Shown: one piece after another, positions 13,249 to 15,308 of the stretch
How positions within the stretch are numbered: the first letter of the stretch is position 1
Layout of the letters: each line of letters opens with the position of its first letter
From: Chersky-822 sp035509195
GTDB taxonomy: Bacteria; Actinomycetota; Actinomycetes; Streptosporangiales; Streptosporangiaceae
NCBI GenBank assembly: GCA_035509195.1
Contig: DATJLT010000109.1
Location: forward strand, 1-15,308
Length of the DNA: 15,308 nt
Direction: 5' to 3'
Notes under the pieces: model-generated
What the model saw: the letters and a program-made list of their open reading frames with translations, nothing else
Database searches by the model: none
Told to the model about the DNA's origin: nothing
Program-made: the position numbers and the translations under genes

Positions 13249-13697
13249 CGCTTGTGCACGACAAGGACCGGGCAGTGAGCGTGCCTGACGCAGCGCTCGC
13301 TGACCGAGCCGAGCAGGGCATCGGCGAACGCGCCGTGCCCTCGGTTGCCGACCACGAGCAGGTCAGCGTCGGCGGCGGCTTCGAGCAGTGCCTGGGCGGG
13401 GTTGCCCTCGACCACGACCTGGCGCACGGTGACCGTCGCCGGCGGGCTGACCTGCCTGACGACCTCCGCCAGTCCCTTGGCGGTCAGCCCGTCGTAGTCA
13501 ACGTCGTCAAGACCGGTGTCGGGAGCCCAGCCGTAGGCGCCGGCGCTGGCCGGGTACTGCCAGGCGCTCACGGCATCGACGCTGGCGCCGGTCAGCTCGG
13601 CCTGCTTGATGGCCCACTGGAAGGCCGCGACAGAAGGCGGTGATCCGTCGACCCCGACGACGATCCTCGGTGCGTGGGAACTCTCGGGCGCGGACAT
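13245..13697 (-). CDS. Universal stress protein (UspA family, ATP-binding type)
   Basis: 150 aa from ATG 13697, with GAGGAGGA just upstream. It is a single Usp domain of normal length. The N-terminal strand is V-V-G-V-D17-G-S, and the ATP-binding signature G-x2-G-x9-G-S is complete at G117, G120 and G130-S131. ATP-binding Usps in actinobacteria commonly respond to hypoxia or stasis, which would suit a neighbour of a hydrogenase used for persistence, but no shared promoter shows this. It lies 59 bp downstream of the acetyl-CoA-synthetase-like gene on the same strand, probably one operon. Its stop shares the palindrome CTAG (13245-13248) with the converging gene. Confidence 0.95.
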   Translation of the reverse strand: MSAPESSHAPRIVVGVDGSPPSVAAFQWAIKQAELTGASVDAVSAWQYPASAGAYGWAPDTGLDDVDYDGLTAKGLAEVVRQVSPPATVTVRQVVVEGNPAQALLEAAADADLLVVGNRGHGAFADALLGSVSERCVRHAHCPVLVVHKR

Positions 13698-13756
13698 TTG
13701 TCCTCCTCGGCGGTCGGCCGGCGATGGTGCTTTCTGGCGGATATGGGGTTGGAAGC

Positions 13757-15308
13757 TTATCTGAGCCGCCGCAGGAACGGATCGGCGGGCTCGGCAGGGA
13801 CCAGCCTGATCCTGGCTGCGACCGTGACCGCGCCTTCCTGGCTCGCGATGACCGGATTGAGCTCGAGTTCGGCGATCTCGGCGAGGTCGTCCGCCAGGCG
13901 CGATACTCGCAGCAGCAGGCCGGCCAGGGCGTCGAGGTTGGCAGGCGAGCCGCCGCGCTGGCCGAGCAGCAGCGGTGCGGCCTGGATGCCCCTGATCATC
14001 TCCGCGGCATCGACGTCAGTCAGCGGCGTCAGCCTGGCGATCTTGTCTTCTAGCACGTCGAAGACGGCGCCGGTGGCGCTGAAGACCACGACAGGGCCGA
14101 AGACGGGCTCGTGCCTGACGGCGATCTGAACGGCGGTGCCATGAGCTGCGGCTTGCGGGCTGAGCCGGATGCCGTAACAGTCCAGCAGTTCAGCGACCTG
14201 GGCGTCGTTCAGCCAGCCGCCAAGCCGCCGGCTGGCCAGGTACCCGGCCGCGATCGCGTGAGCGCGGCCAGGGTCGGTTCCCGTCAGTTCGGGAATGACG
14301 CCTGGCGTGCTGGCACGCCACGCGCTGTACCTGACGGCGTGCCCGAGCGCGCGGGCGGCGCTTTCCGGGTAGAGGTACGCGGGCACCTTGCGGCTGGTGC
14401 CAGGCAGGAGCCTGACCGATTCTTGCTGGTCGAGCATGACCGCGACCAGTGGCTTGCCAATGGCCGCGGCGGTGACCGCGGGCGCGAGGTCACCCAGAGC
14501 TGTACGGACCGTTATCGCCATGATCGCGTCGACGCCGTGGTCGGCCGCGATGAGCTCGAGGCTGGAACGGAACGCGCTTCGGTCGACGGCGGGGGTAGCG
14601 TCCACGGGCCCGGTGACGACGGCGCCGCCAGGGAGGATCTCGCGTAGCTGGTCACTCACCGGGCCCGACAAGGTGGCGACGGTGAGGTCGTTGTCGCCGC
14701 AGGCGTCGGCGGCAAGCACCCCGGCGCCGCCAGCGTTGGAGATGATGCCGACGCGGCTGCCGGCGGGAAGAGGCTGGGAGACGAGGAGCGCAGCGGTGTC
14801 TATGAGCTCGCCGAGGCTGGTCGCGGCCACGACGCCGGCCTGCTCGAACAGGGCTTCCTGAGTGATCAGCGGCGTGGCGGCCGTCGCGTCTGGAGGGGTC
14901 GCGGTATGAGAGGCCGCGGCTCGCCGTCCCGCAGGTGAGCGGCCGCCGATGACGGTAAGGACAGGGAACTGGCGGCTGACCCTGCGGGCGGTTGCGGAAA
15001 ACTTGCGCGGGCTGCCGAACGACTCGACGTAGAGCACGGCGAGCCGGGTGACCTGGTCTTGTTCCCACCACATCAGCAGGTCGTTGCTCGACACGTCGAA
15101 CTTGTCGCCGACCGACACGAACGACGAGACGCCGATGCCAAGCCTGGACAGGTGCTCGAGCACGGCGACGCCGATGCCGCCTGACTGGACGATGAGGCCG
15201 GCGCTGCCTGGTGGCGGGTTCGCGCCCGTGAACGTGGCGTTCAGCCCGATCTCAGGTACCGCGACGCCGAAACAGTTGGGGCCGACGAGGCGCATGCCGT
15301 AGCGGCGG
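13757..15308 (-). CDS. ADP-forming acetyl-CoA synthetase-like protein, N-terminus beyond window, ATP-grasp domain shortened
   Basis: 516 residues are visible, open at the right edge; stop TAA at 13757. The family interconverts acyl-CoA and acid with ADP/ATP through phosphohistidine, and some actinobacterial members carry a GNAT lysine-acetyltransferase domain. Seen are: the end of the CoA-binding domain (L-V-G-P-N-C-F-G, then I-V-Q-S-G-G-I-G); two succinyl-CoA-ligase-like domains, with the alpha-subunit active-site His in A-S-H-T (codon 14906-14908) and S-N-A-G-G-A-G-V-L; and a C-terminal ATP-grasp tail (P-V-F-G-P-V-V-V-F, P-L-T-D-V-D-A, E-L-E-L-N-P-V). Between the helix C-Y-G-I and P-V-F-G-P (around 14125-14170) only about 20 residues remain where relatives have about 90. 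The nucleotide-binding Lys and the second phospho-His (HKsdvGGV) region are missing. The reading frame is otherwise unbroken. Confidence 0.85.
   Translation of the reverse strand, partial: RRYGMRLVGPNCFGVAVPEIGLNATFTGANPPPGSAGLIVQSGGIGVAVLEHLSRLGIGVSSFVSVGDKFDVSSNDLLMWWEQDQVTRLAVLYVESFGSPRKFSATARRVSRQFPVLTVIGGRSPAGRRAAASHTATPPDATAATPLITQEALFEQAGVVAATSLGELIDTAALLVSQPLPAGSRVGIISNAGGAGVLAADACGDNDLTVATLSGPVSDQLREILPGGAVVTGPVDATPAVDRSAFRSSLELIAADHGVDAIMAITVRTALGDLAPAVTAAAIGKPLVAVMLDQQESVRLLPGTSRKVPAYLYPESAARALGHAVRYSAWRASTPGVIPELTGTDPGRAHAIAAGYLASRRLGGWLNDAQVAELLDCYGIRLSPQAAAHGTAVQIAVRHEPVFGPVVVFSATGAVFDVLEDKIARLTPLTDVDAAEMIRGIQAAPLLLGQRGGSPANLDALAGLLLRVSRLADDLAEIAELELNPVIASQEGAVTVAARIRLVPAEPADPFLRRLR

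Noticed and set aside
12792..13643. Plus-strand frame of 283 codons spanning the secreted-protein and usp genes
   Set aside because: It crosses two well-supported genes in another frame or strand and reads as Arg-rich shadow sequence.
14111..14180. Frameshift as the cause of the shortened ATP-grasp domain
   Set aside because: The frame reads continuously through recognisable family sequence on both sides, and the missing lobe is not present in other frames nearby, so a clean deletion is more likely than a frameshift.
1..15308. CRISPR arrays, tRNA or rRNA genes, insertion sequences, phage or plasmid functions
   Set aside because: No regularly spaced direct repeats, no transposase or integrase motifs, and no RNA-gene signatures were seen; coding density and gene content look like ordinary chromosome.

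Overview
The window looks like chromosome of a high-GC actinomycete. The reasons are a strong G/C bias at third codon positions, GTG starts, GAGGAGG-type ribosome-binding sites, and an actinobacterial-type high-affinity [NiFe]-hydrogenase locus with its accessory genes. I cannot name the species.

Layout. (1) Positions 1-870, minus strand: the N-terminal 290 residues of a group 1h (formerly group 5) [NiFe]-hydrogenase small subunit, running off the left edge; the large subunit is presumably beyond it. (2) Positions 871-1377: a divergent control region with a perfect CCGGACA-GAAA-TGTCCGG dyad. (3) Positions 1378-8531, plus strand: a long tightly packed run. In order it holds a helix-turn-helix regulator, a YceI-like lipid-binding protein, a GmhA-like SIS protein, a small HypC-like protein, a second GmhA-like SIS protein, a hydrogenase maturation protease, then hypC, hypD, hypE, hypA and hypB. 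(4) Positions 8451-10700, minus strand: hypF, converging on hypB and overlapping it by 81 bp. (5) Positions 10725-10765: a long inverted repeat. (6) Positions 10806-13248: two divergently transcribed secreted proteins, one with six clear repeats of about 60 residues (probable six-bladed beta-propeller). (7) Positions 13245-15308, minus strand: a universal stress protein preceded by an acetyl-CoA-synthetase (ADP-forming)-like protein that runs off the right edge and appears to lack most of the ATP-grasp N-lobe.

How the genes work together. HypE and HypF make the cyanide ligands from carbamoyl phosphate. HypC and HypD assemble Fe(CN)2CO. HypA and HypB insert nickel, and the protease trims the large subunit. 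The whole known Hyp set plus the protease is present. The parts not explained by the textbook pathway are the YceI-like protein and the SIS / HypC-like / SIS trio placed before the protease. The two SIS proteins are degenerate in complementary places: the first keeps the metal/catalytic His and Glu of GmhA but has altered phosphate-binding loops, and the second keeps the loops but has lost that His and Glu. This, with a HypC paralogue lacking the N-terminal Cys between them, is the best candidate here for an undescribed sub-system. No HypX (formyl-THF-dependent CO source) is visible in the window.
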